64,000 nt of DNA from Winogradskyella sp046545555 (GCF_046545555.1 NZ_JBHZTH010000001.1:248001-312000), one strand, 5' to 3'. Counted from the stretch's first letter, positions 16,637 through 25,724 are shown. A program made the numbers and translations. The notes: generated by a model not told the origin, from the letters alone.

Positions 16637-18406
16637 TCATCTTAATTGTTTATCAATTAACGAAATTGTTTTTGCTGCCTTGTCATAGTCGTTCTGGATA
16701 GTTACACTAGTTATTGGGGTATATCTAGCTAATTCACAATTTTCTAATATTGAGATAAAATCAGAAATCCTAGAAGGATCTATCTTACGTTCTGAAAGTA
16801 AACTTTCAATTTTTTCTTTATTAAAATCACTTGTTTCTATATTGAGTTTAGCTTTAAGATAATTATGTAAGGCACGCTCTAAAGATTCATAAAACGATTC
16901 TTTATTTCCTAAGTTCTTTTTAGCTTCACTCAAATATTTTTTAGCTAAACGATCTGCTTTTCTAATTCTATTTCCTTTTACGTCGGCATTACGTTTATCT
17001 CGGTTTCTTCTTACAAAAATAGCTAGAGGAATAATTAAAAATGGTACGAGCAATAATCCCCAAAATGCGCTTGATTTAAAAAAAGGTCTACTTGTTATAT
17101 TCTTCCAATTAGAAGATGTTTTTATAAAAGCAAAGGCATTGGTATTTGGTCTAACGGTTTGCTTAGAAGGAGCTACAGAATTATCATCAGATTTAGTTGC
17201 CGCCATTGGTCCTTCTAGCACATCAACAATAATTTCATCTGACGTAATACGCTTATAACTTTCAGTTTTTAAATCAAAATAAGAAAAGGACACAGCTGGT
17301 ATTGGGTACTTACCTCTATATTGAGGTACAATAGTATATTTATCTGATATACGACCTTGCATACCACTTAAATTGGTGCGCACATTTTCTGCATGCTCTG
17401 GCTCATAAACCTCTAAAGAACTTGGAGTAGATAACTTTGGAAGCTCAAATAATTTTAAATTTCCTTTACCAGAAACCTCTATCTTGGCTTCAAGAGATTC
17501 TGTCGCATTTAATTGTGTTTTATTTGTATTAACCTTAAAACTAAAATCACCAACTGCCCCTGTAAAATCAGCAGGTCTACCATCTAGAGGCAATGGCTTT
17601 ACATTAATTGTTCTACTACCTGCAGTTACGGTTTGTGGAACTTTTGTCATAAGTTGACGGCCAAATATATCTTGTCTACCAGAAGGAACCTCCACCATAA
17701 TATCCATAACTAAGGGTTCTATCTTTAATTTACCTGTTTTTTGAGGATAAAGTACAGTTTTCCTAACGACTACATAGCGGTAGTCTTCACCTTTAAATTG
17801 AGTTTTTTGAATTGGATATCCTTTAATTTCTATATTCTGGTTCCAAAAATCGTTATATCTAGGACTATCTTTTTCTCCCCAACTATTTACACCAGTTTCT
17901 CTTGCCACATATAATTTATAGACTACAGTTATGGCCTCATTTAAATAGGGATTGCCCTTAGAGACTTCGGCAATTAAATGAATTTTATCTGATGCAACAT
18001 CTGAAGCTGTCGGTGGAGCATTAGGTCTGTCTACTGCAGCCGTTACACTAATTTTTATCGGAAACGTCTTATAAGTTTCACCATCAATCTCAATTTTAGC
18101 TTGCTTAATTGTAAAATTCCCTCGCTTTTTAGGTGCTAAAAAATAACTGTAGGTTTTATTATATGTTTTTATACCATTGGCATACGAATTACTTACCGAT
18201 GTATTAGGACCACCTACAATAGTAAAGTCATTAAAACTCGGCGGTACAAAATTATCACCGTCCTGATTCATTTTAAAATCAATACGCAACCGTTCATTGA
18301 TACCGAGTTTATTCTTACTTACTTTAGCTTCAAATTTTACCTGCGACGAGGCTATACTCGTTACAAGTATTAAGATTAGTACTGATATATTCTTTATTAG
18401 TTTCAT
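16637..18406 (-). CDS. batD: BatD: multi-domain periplasmic protein of the aerotolerance operon
   Basis: A 589-residue protein of the BatD (oxygen tolerance) family. A signal peptide (ending IASSQ at about 22) leads into a series of beta-sandwich domains: residues about 23-125, 135-270 (opening DKIHLIAEVSKGNPYLNEAI) and 280-400. A single membrane helix at about 442-464 is followed by an Arg/Lys-rich cytoplasmic tail with a helical domain at the end. This is normal for the family. It is bracketed by a short BatD-domain paralogue upstream (24 bases) and batE downstream (1 base). Its likely function is as the extracytoplasmic component of a complex with the VWA proteins BatA/BatB. Confidence 0.92.
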   Translation of the reverse strand: MKLIKNISVLILILVTSIASSQVKFEAKVSKNKLGINERLRIDFKMNQDGDNFVPPSFNDFTIVGGPNTSVSNSYANGIKTYNKTYSYFLAPKKRGNFTIKQAKIEIDGETYKTFPIKISVTAAVDRPNAPPTASDVASDKIHLIAEVSKGNPYLNEAITVVYKLYVARETGVNSWGEKDSPRYNDFWNQNIEIKGYPIQKTQFKGEDYRYVVVRKTVLYPQKTGKLKIEPLVMDIMVEVPSGRQDIFGRQLMTKVPQTVTAGSRTINVKPLPLDGRPADFTGAVGDFSFKVNTNKTQLNATESLEAKIEVSGKGNLKLFELPKLSTPSSLEVYEPEHAENVRTNLSGMQGRISDKYTIVPQYRGKYPIPAVSFSYFDLKTESYKRITSDEIIVDVLEGPMAATKSDDNSVAPSKQTVRPNTNAFAFIKTSSNWKNITSRPFFKSSAFWGLLLVPFLIIPLAIFVRRNRDKRNADVKGNRIRKADRLAKKYLSEAKKNLGNKESFYESLERALHNYLKAKLNIETSDFNKEKIESLLSERKIDPSRISDFISILENCELARYTPITSVTIQNDYDKAAKTISLIDKQLR

Positions 18407-18429
18407 GCTTTAATGCAATTATCTAAAAA

Positions 18430-18927
18430 TTAAATAACTGTAATGGCAAAATCGTTTGCTTTAATAGTTCGGTTTACTTTTTTCATTAATGGTCTACCAA
18501 ATTGATCTGTTTCTTTAGAAGGAATTTCTGCGGTAACGTTTAGCTTTAACCCAGTGAAATTATAGGCACCTTTTCTCTTTGATTTTAAGATTGACTTTTT
18601 GAAAACAAGTAATCTGTATTGTTCATTTTTAAATTGTTCATATTTTACTTTAATTCTAGGAAGTAATACATTATCTACTTTATAATCAACCGATTTACTA
18701 TCTTCAATTACTTCATAATTTGATATACCAATATTTGGAGATACATAAAGCTTATACGTAACTGTTATTAATTCATCTAATTTTGTTGTTGAATTAGACA
18801 CTTCTGCTACAATGTGTACTCCTTCATTAAATTGACTAATTAACTTATCCTCTAATGTGGCTTGCGATTGGCCAAGATTGGTAACAAAAACCAAAAATAA
18901 GATGAATATGTGTCTGATCAATTTCAT
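18430..18927 (-). CDS. Stand-alone BatD-domain paralogue
   Basis: A 165-residue exported protein: signal peptide ending GQSQ at about 22, then one beta domain clearly homologous to the second domain of the adjacent BatD. Shared features include the opening HIVAEVSNSTTKLDELITVTYKLYV versus HLIAEVSKGNPYLNEAITVVYKLYV, the paired positions QFKNEQYRLLVFKKSIL versus QFKGEDYRYVVVRKTVL, and DQFGRPLMKKVNRTI versus DIFGRQLMTKVPQTV. It has its own start, signal peptide and stop, no frameshift, and lies in frame with operon spacing (58 bases after batC, 23 before batD). It is therefore more likely a functional partial duplication than a broken gene, though decay of a second batD cannot be excluded. Confidence 0.82.
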   Translation of the reverse strand: MKLIRHIFILFLVFVTNLGQSQATLEDKLISQFNEGVHIVAEVSNSTTKLDELITVTYKLYVSPNIGISNYEVIEDSKSVDYKVDNVLLPRIKVKYEQFKNEQYRLLVFKKSILKSKRKGAYNFTGLKLNVTAEIPSKETDQFGRPLMKKVNRTIKANDFAITVI

Positions 18928-18985
18928 GTTAAAACAAATTTTAATTGTTATAATTATGCTTGCAATTGCATAAGTGTACTAAATA

Positions 18986-19819
18986 TTACCAATCTTTCTC
19001 TGTTTTTATCTTAGCGCCTTTTTGTTTTTGTGCATTTATTTTTTGCTGTACTTTTTGCTCTTGATTTTGCATAGCATCTAATATATTTTTTATCTGCTGA
19101 GGAGACATTTGACCTGGTTTGGGTTTAGATTTTTTATTTTTTTTATCTTTTTTATCATCCCCTTTACCGTCATCTTTTTTGTCATCCTTAGGTTTTCCAT
19201 TTTCGTCCTCTTCCTTATCTCCTTCTTTTTTATCCTTATCTCCTTCGTCTTTTTTATCTTGATCTTTTTTATTATTGTCTTCTTTCTTCTCTTCGCTTTC
19301 TTTATCCTTTTCTTTCTCTTTATCCTTATCTTCTTTATCATCTTCTCCTCCTCCATCTTTTTGCTGTTCTGCACAGTCTTTAGCTAAAGCAAAATTATAG
19401 CGTGTTTCTTCATCATTAGGATTATTCCTTAAAGCATTCTTAAAAGCCTCAACCGCTTCTTTACAGAGATCATTCTTCATTAATATATTGCCAATATTAT
19501 GGAAGGCTCTATGCTTTTCAATTTTAGTTGTAGCGTTTTTAGCAGCTTCTTTGTTTCTAAACAGCGCTTCATCAAAACTTCCTTTTTTATAATAAGAATG
19601 GGCCAAGTTATATGCGCCGACTGCTTTACTTGGTGCTTCCGAAATGGCTTTTCTATATTCCATTTCTGCCTCAATGTAATTGTCATCACCAAGTAGCTCA
19701 TTTGCTTTATAAACTAAATTCGTTGCTTTTTTATCTGCCTTTAATTGCTCTTTATTGTCTTCTTGAGTAAACCCTAAAAAACTAACTAAAAACATTAGAA
19801 TTAGTATCCGAAATTTCAT
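18986..19819 (-). CDS. batC: BatC: TPR protein with a long charged low-complexity tail
   Basis: A 277-residue protein with signal peptide (ending LGFTQ), three or so TPR units between about residues 30 and 150 (NYIEAEMEYRKAISEAP, AVGAYNLAHSYYKKGSFDEAL, CKEAVEAFKNALRNNPNDEE), then about 75 residues composed almost only of Lys, Glu and Asp with few others (about 165-240), and a short conserved end with MSPQQIKNILDAMQNQEQKVQQ. TPR plus charged tail is typical of BatC. The DNA of the tail is an almost pure purine tract on the coding strand, which creates spurious open frames opposite. Lies between batB (66 bases upstream) and the BatD-domain paralogue. Confidence 0.9.
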   Translation of the reverse strand: MKFRILILMFLVSFLGFTQEDNKEQLKADKKATNLVYKANELLGDDNYIEAEMEYRKAISEAPSKAVGAYNLAHSYYKKGSFDEALFRNKEAAKNATTKIEKHRAFHNIGNILMKNDLCKEAVEAFKNALRNNPNDEETRYNFALAKDCAEQQKDGGGEDDKEDKDKEKEKDKESEEKKEDNNKKDQDKKDEGDKDKKEGDKEEDENGKPKDDKKDDGKGDDKKDKKNKKSKPKPGQMSPQQIKNILDAMQNQEQKVQQKINAQKQKGAKIKTEKDW

Positions 19820-19885
19820 GCCTTTTTTACTTTATTTAAAAATAACAAACCCTTCTTTCTCATAGCGTTAAAGAATATTTAAATA

Positions 19886-20923
19886 TTAAAAATTCTCGTT
19901 AAACAAATTCAACTTCTTTAACCAACCTGTTTTTCTTTCTAAAAAGAAAATATCAATAAAAAGTAATAAGATACCAAAAGCTAAAAACCATTGAAATTGA
20001 TCTTTAAAATCGGCTATTTGCTTAGACTCAAATTCTTTTTTATCCATTTTGTCTAAAACATCTTTAATACCCTCGACAACCTCAGAAGTGTTACTTCCAT
20101 TAATATAAACTCCATTAGTTTCTTCAGCTATTTCTCTTAGAGTAGTCTCATCTAAACGAGTAATTACAGTTTCTCCTTTATTATCTTTTTTATAATTAAG
20201 AACTACACCATTTCTTTTAATAGGAATTGGACCACCTTTAGCATCACCAACACCGATAGTTAAAATGCGAATACCTTCTTCATTAGCCTCTTCTGCAACA
20301 TCTAGGGCTTCACCACTATGATCTTCGCCATCTGAAATGATTATTAAAATTCTATTTTTCTGTTCTTCATCATCATAATAGGTCTTGGCTAACTGAATAG
20401 CCTCATGTATAGCGGTACCTTGTGAGGACAACATATCAGTATTCATGTTTTGTAAGAACATTTTTGCGGATGCATAATCTGTTGTAATTGGTAATTGAGG
20501 AAACGCTTTACCTGCATAAGCTATAATACCTACACGATCACTAGCTAAACTATTTATAATTTGAGTTACCAATTGTTTAGACTTTTCTAATCTATTAGGT
20601 GCAATGTCTTCTGCAAGCATACTTTTAGAAACATCTACAGCAAAAACAATATCTACACCTTGGCTTCTTACAGTTTCTAATTTAGTTCCAATTTTAGGAT
20701 TTACCAATGCTAAGGATAAACATGCGAAAGCACCGCACAAAATAAATACCTTTAAAATAGATTTGAAAAGGGACTGATTAGGGCTTAAACGCTTTAATAA
20801 GTTAGAATCTGCAAACCTTTTCTGAGCTGAACGTCTCCAAATCTGAAGTAATAAAAACAACAGAATTATTACTGGTATAACCAGTAAAGTCCAAAACCAT
20901 ATTTTTTCATCAAGTCTAAACAA
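19886..20923 (-). CDS. batB: BatB: membrane-anchored von Willebrand factor A protein
   Basis: A 345-residue protein with N-terminal membrane segments (about residues 10-27 and 56-76), a VWA domain (about 88-285) and a C-terminal membrane helix (about 312-332). The metal-ion-dependent adhesion site is intact, with DVSKSM supplying DxSxS. The rest of the VWA fold follows (RVGIIAYAGKAFPQLPITTD, ILIIISDGEDHSGEALD). The start overlaps the end of batA by eight bases, indicating translational coupling. BatA and BatB are thought to form a membrane complex with periplasmic or cytoplasmic partners. Confidence 0.93.
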   Translation of the reverse strand: MFRLDEKIWFWTLLVIPVIILLFLLLQIWRRSAQKRFADSNLLKRLSPNQSLFKSILKVFILCGAFACLSLALVNPKIGTKLETVRSQGVDIVFAVDVSKSMLAEDIAPNRLEKSKQLVTQIINSLASDRVGIIAYAGKAFPQLPITTDYASAKMFLQNMNTDMLSSQGTAIHEAIQLAKTYYDDEEQKNRILIIISDGEDHSGEALDVAEEANEEGIRILTIGVGDAKGGPIPIKRNGVVLNYKKDNKGETVITRLDETTLREIAEETNGVYINGSNTSEVVEGIKDVLDKMDKKEFESKQIADFKDQFQWFLAFGILLLFIDIFFLERKTGWLKKLNLFNENF

Positions 20924-21923
20924 AGCTTCTAAATATTGTATTTCTTAATAATATTTCAAATAAAAGAAGTAATCCTGCTAGTAATACTAAAGGTCTGTAT
21001 TTTTCATCATAATTATAATACTTCTTTTCTTCTACTTCTGTTTTTTCTAACTTATTTATTTCTTCATATATTTCAGCTAACTTCTTATTATTAGTTGCTC
21101 TAAAATATTTTCCTCCTGTTACATCCGCAATTTCATTTAATAAATCTTCATCAATTTCAACTTTTTGTCTTCCATATCTAAAACTACCATTTGGATTAAT
21201 TGCTATCGGCGATAAAGCCATTCCGTTAGTACCTAATCCTATGGTATATACTTTAACACCATATTCTACAGCTAATTCACTAGCTATTTTAGGATCTATA
21301 AAGCCCGAATTATTTACCCCATCTGTTAGTAGAATTATGACTTTACTTTTTGCTTTACTATCTTTTAATCTATTTACAGAAGTAGCCAAACCCATACCTA
21401 TTGCTGTACCACCTTCTATAATTGTATTATATTTAATATCTCTTAAAGAGCGTTGTACTATAGACTTATCGCTAGTAATTGGCGTTTTTGTATATGCTTC
21501 TCCTGCATATTCAACAAGTCCTATTCTATCATTTGGGCGACCATTTATAAAATCGGCTGCCACTTCTTTTAAAGCTTCTAATCGGTTTGGTAATAAGTCC
21601 TTTGCAAGCATACTTGCAGAAACATCAATGGACATTACAATATCAATACCTCTTGTTGTTTTAGTCTTGGTAGACACATCTACAGTTCTTGGTCTAGCCA
21701 GAGCAGTAACTAATAATGCCAAAGCAATTAACCGCAAAGCAAAAAGTATATGTCTAAATTTAGTCCAAAAAGAGGATGAAGTTTTAAAACCTTTGACACT
21801 AGAAATTTTTAACTCCGCTGTTTGTCTATTATACTTAAGGGCATACCATACTATTGCTATTGGTATAAGTAATAAAAACCAAAATAATTCTTTATTTAGA
21901 AATTCTATATTCTCAAACATCAT
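20916..21923 (-). CDS. batA: BatA: membrane-anchored von Willebrand factor A protein
   Basis: A 335-residue paralogue of BatB with the same layout: membrane segments near residues 10-27 and 57-77, a VWA domain with an intact MIDAS (DVSASM) and the VIILLTDGVNNSG strand, and a C-terminal membrane helix (about 310-328). It overlaps the preceding 568-residue gene by four bases (21920-21923) and batB by eight bases, so the three genes are tightly coupled. Length is normal for the family. Confidence 0.93.
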   Translation of the reverse strand: MMFENIEFLNKELFWFLLLIPIAIVWYALKYNRQTAELKISSVKGFKTSSSFWTKFRHILFALRLIALALLVTALARPRTVDVSTKTKTTRGIDIVMSIDVSASMLAKDLLPNRLEALKEVAADFINGRPNDRIGLVEYAGEAYTKTPITSDKSIVQRSLRDIKYNTIIEGGTAIGMGLATSVNRLKDSKAKSKVIILLTDGVNNSGFIDPKIASELAVEYGVKVYTIGLGTNGMALSPIAINPNGSFRYGRQKVEIDEDLLNEIADVTGGKYFRATNNKKLAEIYEEINKLEKTEVEEKKYYNYDEKYRPLVLLAGLLLLFEILLRNTIFRSFV

Positions 21924-23626
21924 TCTTCGGCTTCTTGTGGTTCGTCAGGATTTAACTCAATGGAATCCAAAATACGTTGAATCATTTCTTGGGCATAGAT
22001 ATCATCTTCTGGCCAAGTCACTACAATTTGTTGAAGTACATTATCATTAGCAAATACAAACAATGCATACTCACCACTTATTTTAACGTCTGTGTTTGGG
22101 ATATTAATAGTTAAGGTTCCAAATGTTTTAAGGCCTTCTGCAGCATTTGGTGTTATAAACTGTTCTCTTTTCACAGTTATATCCGTAATTCCTTCTGTTT
22201 CAAACCCTTTAATAGTTTCTTCTGAAACTTCTAACAAATCAAAGGTTGGTTCTTTTTTATCTTTAGACTGTGATTGCTGTGGTGGAATTTTTAAGCTAGT
22301 TGTTGTTATTGAAACACTAAAAATGTCGAGCATAGTGCCATAAGCAAATGATGTAATGGTCATTTTCTCGAGCACCTCCTCTGGCAACTCAATTTCGACA
22401 CGTTTCAAGACTATTGGCGTTTCAATCCAAACAGGTGGATATCCATACGCACTTTTCACCCATTCGCCTTCTAACAATTCTTTGCTTTCGTGCCCAATAA
22501 TGGTATCCTTTACATAACTAAAACCATATTTAATGCCAAAGCCAACAAACGTAGCTATTAGCAAGAAAACCGAAATAGCTACTGTCAGTATTACCTTTTT
22601 TCGCTTCTTTTTACGTTCTTGTTCTTCTTTATATTGAAGATCCAAAAGTTTCTCTTCTTCTGATGGTTCTGGGAGACTCTCTTTAACATGATCAATTTCT
22701 TTGTCTATTGTTAGTTTATCCATTTCTGCCAAAGCAGTATCTGGTGCAGACTTAGCAAATTTCACCAAATCAGCACGTTTTAAAATAGACTCAAGGTTTT
22801 TAATCGTATCTTTTGATAATTCAATTTGATTGCCATCTTTTAAAAGTTGAAGTCTAGAAATAAGTTCGCTGGACGTACTTTCTAATGCACGATCATATAC
22901 TTTTTCGTCTAGATATTTTCTTATAATAAACGTTAACTCAGAATAGTACTCCTTAACCTCAGCACGAATTAAATATTGACTTTCATCTAATTTTTGTAAT
23001 GCGAGTTTTGCACGATCATAAGGAGGCAATAACGCTATTTCCTCTTCTTCTGTCAAAGGTTTTTTTCTCCAGATAAACCAATAGAGTAAAAATGCAATTA
23101 GTGCAATTGCTAAAAGAATTCCCAACAACCATTTCCACCAATTACCTCCACTTTTTTCAACATCAATTATGGGCTTAATATCGTAGAGTTTCTGTTTGGT
23201 CGTATCAACAACAACTGTATTCACTTCTACACGGAGCGAATCTGTAAAGAAAGGTGTTTCCCCAATTATTATTTTTTGTCTTGGTATGGTATATGAGCCC
23301 GAATCGAACTGTGTGAGTTTGTAAATTCTTGATAATAAAAACTTAGCATCTTTCTTAGTGGTATCAATCTCTAATGCCTCAACAGCCTCTAATGGCATAA
23401 AGGTCTGACCTTCTGGAAAAACCACTAAATCCAAAGAATCTACTTCTACCTTAATTTTATAGTTAATTTGCTCGCCAATTCTAATTTTGGTAGTATCTAT
23501 TTCAGTTTTGACTTGGGAAAATGAGATCGAAAAAAATAGTGAAAAGAAACCAAGGACGAATAACCTAAAGCTAGAAGCTGAAGGTTTTTTCAATTCGTTA
23601 TTTAGTATTGGCAACTTGTAATTCAT
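21920..23626 (-). CDS. Bat-operon multi-domain membrane protein (BatD-like N-terminus), function unknown
   Basis: A 568-residue protein located between the DUF58 gene and batA, the place where Bacteroidota operons carry a poorly characterised membrane protein. A hydrophobic signal-like segment (about residues 20-38, ending SFSQ) leads to a beta domain resembling the BatD first domain (VKTEIDTTKIRIGEQINYKI). A membrane helix at about 165-187 (KWLLGILLAIALIAFLLYW) is followed by a helical cytoplasmic domain (PYDRAKLALQKLDE, EYYSELTFIIRKYLDEKVYDRALESTSSEL) resembling the DUF4381-type region. Next come a second helix at about 343-365 and a C-terminal domain of about 200 residues that would be extracytoplasmic. 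Overlaps batA by four bases. Probably a structural partner of the VWA proteins; the C-terminal domain is not recognised. Confidence 0.8.
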   Translation of the reverse strand: MNYKLPILNNELKKPSASSFRLFVLGFFSLFFSISFSQVKTEIDTTKIRIGEQINYKIKVEVDSLDLVVFPEGQTFMPLEAVEALEIDTTKKDAKFLLSRIYKLTQFDSGSYTIPRQKIIIGETPFFTDSLRVEVNTVVVDTTKQKLYDIKPIIDVEKSGGNWWKWLLGILLAIALIAFLLYWFIWRKKPLTEEEEIALLPPYDRAKLALQKLDESQYLIRAEVKEYYSELTFIIRKYLDEKVYDRALESTSSELISRLQLLKDGNQIELSKDTIKNLESILKRADLVKFAKSAPDTALAEMDKLTIDKEIDHVKESLPEPSEEEKLLDLQYKEEQERKKKRKKVILTVAISVFLLIATFVGFGIKYGFSYVKDTIIGHESKELLEGEWVKSAYGYPPVWIETPIVLKRVEIELPEEVLEKMTITSFAYGTMLDIFSVSITTTSLKIPPQQSQSKDKKEPTFDLLEVSEETIKGFETEGITDITVKREQFITPNAAEGLKTFGTLTINIPNTDVKISGEYALFVFANDNVLQQIVVTWPEDDIYAQEMIQRILDSIELNPDEPQEAEE

Positions 23627-23633
23627 AATTCGT

Positions 23634-24500
23634 TTATCCTCTTCTTTTAAAATAACCTAGTAACTTTTTTACATAGCTCTCATCAACTCTGCAATCTATT
23701 GCACCAGCACCAGATTTATTAAAACTATCCTTAAAGTAGTCTACCTTTTCATTATAAAACTTACTATAATTTTGTCTTACTTTTTTTGATGCCGTATTTA
23801 CTAACATTAATTCATTAGTCTCCTCATCCTCCATTTGTACCATCCCAATATTAGGAATGGCTTCTTCATGTTTATCATAAATTCTTATACCTGTGATATC
23901 ATGACGTCCTGCCGCAATTTTTAGATTTTGTTTATAATCGTCCGCAATAAAATCTGATAACACAAAAACTATAGCTTTCTTCTTCATCACATTAGACAAA
24001 AATTTAAGCGCTTCAGCAATGTTAGTATTCTTGCTTTTTGGTTTAAATTCTAACAGCTCTCTAATTATGCGTAAAACATGGGAACGCCCTTTTTTAGGTG
24101 GAATATAAAGTTCAATTTCATCAGAAAATAAAATCAATCCGATTTTATCATTATTTTGAGTTGCAGAAAATGCTAAAGTAGCTGCGATTTCTGTGACAAT
24201 TTCGTCTTTAAATTGATTTTGCGTACCAAAAAGTTTACTACCAGAAACATCTGCCATCAGCATCATGGTTAACTCACGCTCTTCTTCAAACACTTTTATA
24301 TAAGGTTCTCTAAAACGCGCGGTAACATTCCAATCTATATTTCTTACATCATCTCCATACTGGTATTGTCTAACTTCAGAAAATGTCATACCACGGCCTT
24401 TGAAGGTAGAATGATATTCGCCTCCAAATATATGATCAGACAAACGACGTGTCTTAATTTCTATTTTTCGTACTTTTTTTAGAAGTTCTTTAGTATCCAT
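23634..24500 (-). CDS. DUF58-domain protein of the MoxR/Bat operon
   Basis: A 288-residue soluble protein of the DUF58 family, which pairs with MoxR AAA ATPases. The family core GMTFSEVRQYQYGDDVRNIDWNVTAR is present at about residues 36-62, followed by a VWA-like fold with a partly conserved MIDAS (DVSGS). The gene begins immediately after an unusual 90-base spacer of heptad repeats and ends eight bases before the next gene. The MoxR-DUF58 pair is thought to act as a chaperone-like machine on VWA proteins, here BatA and BatB; this is by analogy. Confidence 0.92.
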   Translation of the reverse strand: MDTKELLKKVRKIEIKTRRLSDHIFGGEYHSTFKGRGMTFSEVRQYQYGDDVRNIDWNVTARFREPYIKVFEEERELTMMLMADVSGSKLFGTQNQFKDEIVTEIAATLAFSATQNNDKIGLILFSDEIELYIPPKKGRSHVLRIIRELLEFKPKSKNTNIAEALKFLSNVMKKKAIVFVLSDFIADDYKQNLKIAAGRHDITGIRIYDKHEEAIPNIGMVQMEDEETNELMLVNTASKKVRQNYSKFYNEKVDYFKDSFNKSGAGAIDCRVDESYVKKLLGYFKRRG

Positions 24501-24505
24501 TTTTT

Positions 24506-24589
24506 CAGTTTGCAGTGAGCAGTCTTCAGTTCATAGTAATCAGAATTCGAGTAAGCTTGTGCCAACTGATACTGATTTACTGACAACTA
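24506..24589. repeat. Degenerate heptad-repeat spacer (CAGTNNN) inside the operon
   Basis: Seven consecutive 7-base units run from 24506 to 24554: CAGTTTG, CAGTGAG, CAGTCTT, CAGTTCA, TAGTAAT, CAGAATT, CGAGTAA. After a ten-base gap the complementary core ACTG recurs at 24565, 24571 and 24579, with a final ACT at 24586, again spaced 6-8 bases. It fills the gap between moxR and the DUF58 gene, ending six bases from the DUF58 start, and does not code for protein. Confidence 0.7.
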
Positions 24590-24590
24590 T

Positions 24591-25592
24591 TTATGGTACT
24601 TCGATTTCGTTTACAATCTTATTAACAATATCTTCTGAGGTGACATTTTCGGCCTCAGCTTCATAAGTAATTCCTATTCTGTGACGCAATACGTCATGCA
24701 CTACTGCACGCACATCTTCTGGAATAACATAACCTCTTCGCTTTATAAATGCATAACATTTTGCAGCAGTTGCTAAATTAATACTTCCACGAGGTGACGC
24801 TCCAAATGAAATTAAAGGTTTAAGGTCACCCAATTTATATTTCTCTGGATAACGCGTTGCAAAAATAATATCTAGAATATACTTTTCAATTTTTTCATCC
24901 ATATATACTTCACGAACCGCCTTTTGTGCACTTAAAATTTGAGCTACAGATACCACAGGATTTACCTTATCGTAAGATCCTTTTAAATTAGCTCTTACTA
25001 TTTGCTGTTCGTCTGCTATTGTTGGGTAGTCGATCACTGTTTTTAGCATAAAACGATCCACTTGTGCTTCTGGCAATGGATATGTTCCTTCTTGCTCTAC
25101 AGGATTTTGAGTTGCCATTACTAAAAATGGCTTATCTAAGATAAAAGTTTCGTCACCAATGGTAACTTGTTTTTCTTGCATAGCTTCAAGCAATGCTGAT
25201 TGCACTTTTGCTGGTGCTCTATTTATCTCATCTGCTAAAACAAAATTTGCGAAAATTGGCCCTTTCTTTATTGTAAAGTCATTTTCCTTGATATTAAAGA
25301 TTAAAGTACCTACAACATCGGCTGGTAATAAATCTGGAGTAAATTGTATTCTACTAAAACTGGCATCTATTGCTTTAGACAATGTATTAATGGCTAAAGT
25401 CTTCGCCAATCCTGGCACTCCTTCTAAAAGGATATGTCCTTGACCAAGCAGACCTATTAACAAGCGTTCTATCATGTGTTTTTGACCCACAATAACCTTG
25501 TTCATTTCTAAGGTTAGTAGATCCACAAATGCACTTTCTCTTTCTATCTTTTCATTAATTGATTTGATATCAATCGTACTCGTTTCTTCCAT
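24591..25592 (-). CDS. MoxR-family AAA ATPase
   Basis: A 333-residue AAA+ ATPase of the MoxR family, first gene of the Bat operon. Walker A is GVPGLAKT (about residue 58). Walker B is FVLADEINRAPAKVQSALLEAM, with sensor 1 in ATQNPVEQEGTYPLPEAQ and the arginine-finger/DRF region QVDRFMLK. The C-terminal lid includes PRGSINLATAAK. Expected role: ATP-dependent chaperone remodelling the VWA proteins with the DUF58 partner. Identity is firm. Upstream lie about 150 bases before the terminator of the DUF4382 gene, which must hold the operon promoter, although I could not fix a box there. Confidence 0.95.
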   Translation of the reverse strand: MEETSTIDIKSINEKIERESAFVDLLTLEMNKVIVGQKHMIERLLIGLLGQGHILLEGVPGLAKTLAINTLSKAIDASFSRIQFTPDLLPADVVGTLIFNIKENDFTIKKGPIFANFVLADEINRAPAKVQSALLEAMQEKQVTIGDETFILDKPFLVMATQNPVEQEGTYPLPEAQVDRFMLKTVIDYPTIADEQQIVRANLKGSYDKVNPVVSVAQILSAQKAVREVYMDEKIEKYILDIIFATRYPEKYKLGDLKPLISFGASPRGSINLATAAKCYAFIKRRGYVIPEDVRAVVHDVLRHRIGITYEAEAENVTSEDIVNKIVNEIEVP

Positions 25593-25691
25593 GTGTTTAA
25601 GGGTTTGTCAACGAAAGTTTAATTAGTAATAATTTCGAACCTGCAAAATGTTAAAATTATTTGTTCTTTGCTGTTAACAATTGGTTAAAAA

Positions 25692-25724
25692 AATAGCGCA
25701 AAATTTTAATAATTATGCGCTATT
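25692..25724 (-). terminator. Intrinsic terminator after the DUF4382/CarboxypepD_reg gene
   Basis: AATAGCGCA (25692-25700) and TGCGCTATT (25716-25724) make a 9-bp perfect stem with a 15-base AT-rich loop. On the minus strand it is followed by a run of seven T, giving a typical intrinsic terminator 20 bases after the stop of the gene ending at 25745. Confidence 0.75.

Noticed and set aside
18430..18927. Pseudogene fragment of batD
   Set aside because: It has an intact start, signal peptide and stop and normal operon spacing, so I list it as a gene while noting the alternative.
19109..19387. A Phe/Ile-rich hydrophobic open frame on the plus strand, and a Lys-rich frame on the minus strand at 19090-19374
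   Set aside because: Both are by-products of the purine-rich DNA encoding the Lys/Glu/Asp tail of BatC.
21241..22050. A 269-codon open frame on the plus strand
   Set aside because: It lies opposite batA and the end of the 568-residue gene, both with clear family motifs; its product has no coherent domain or signal.
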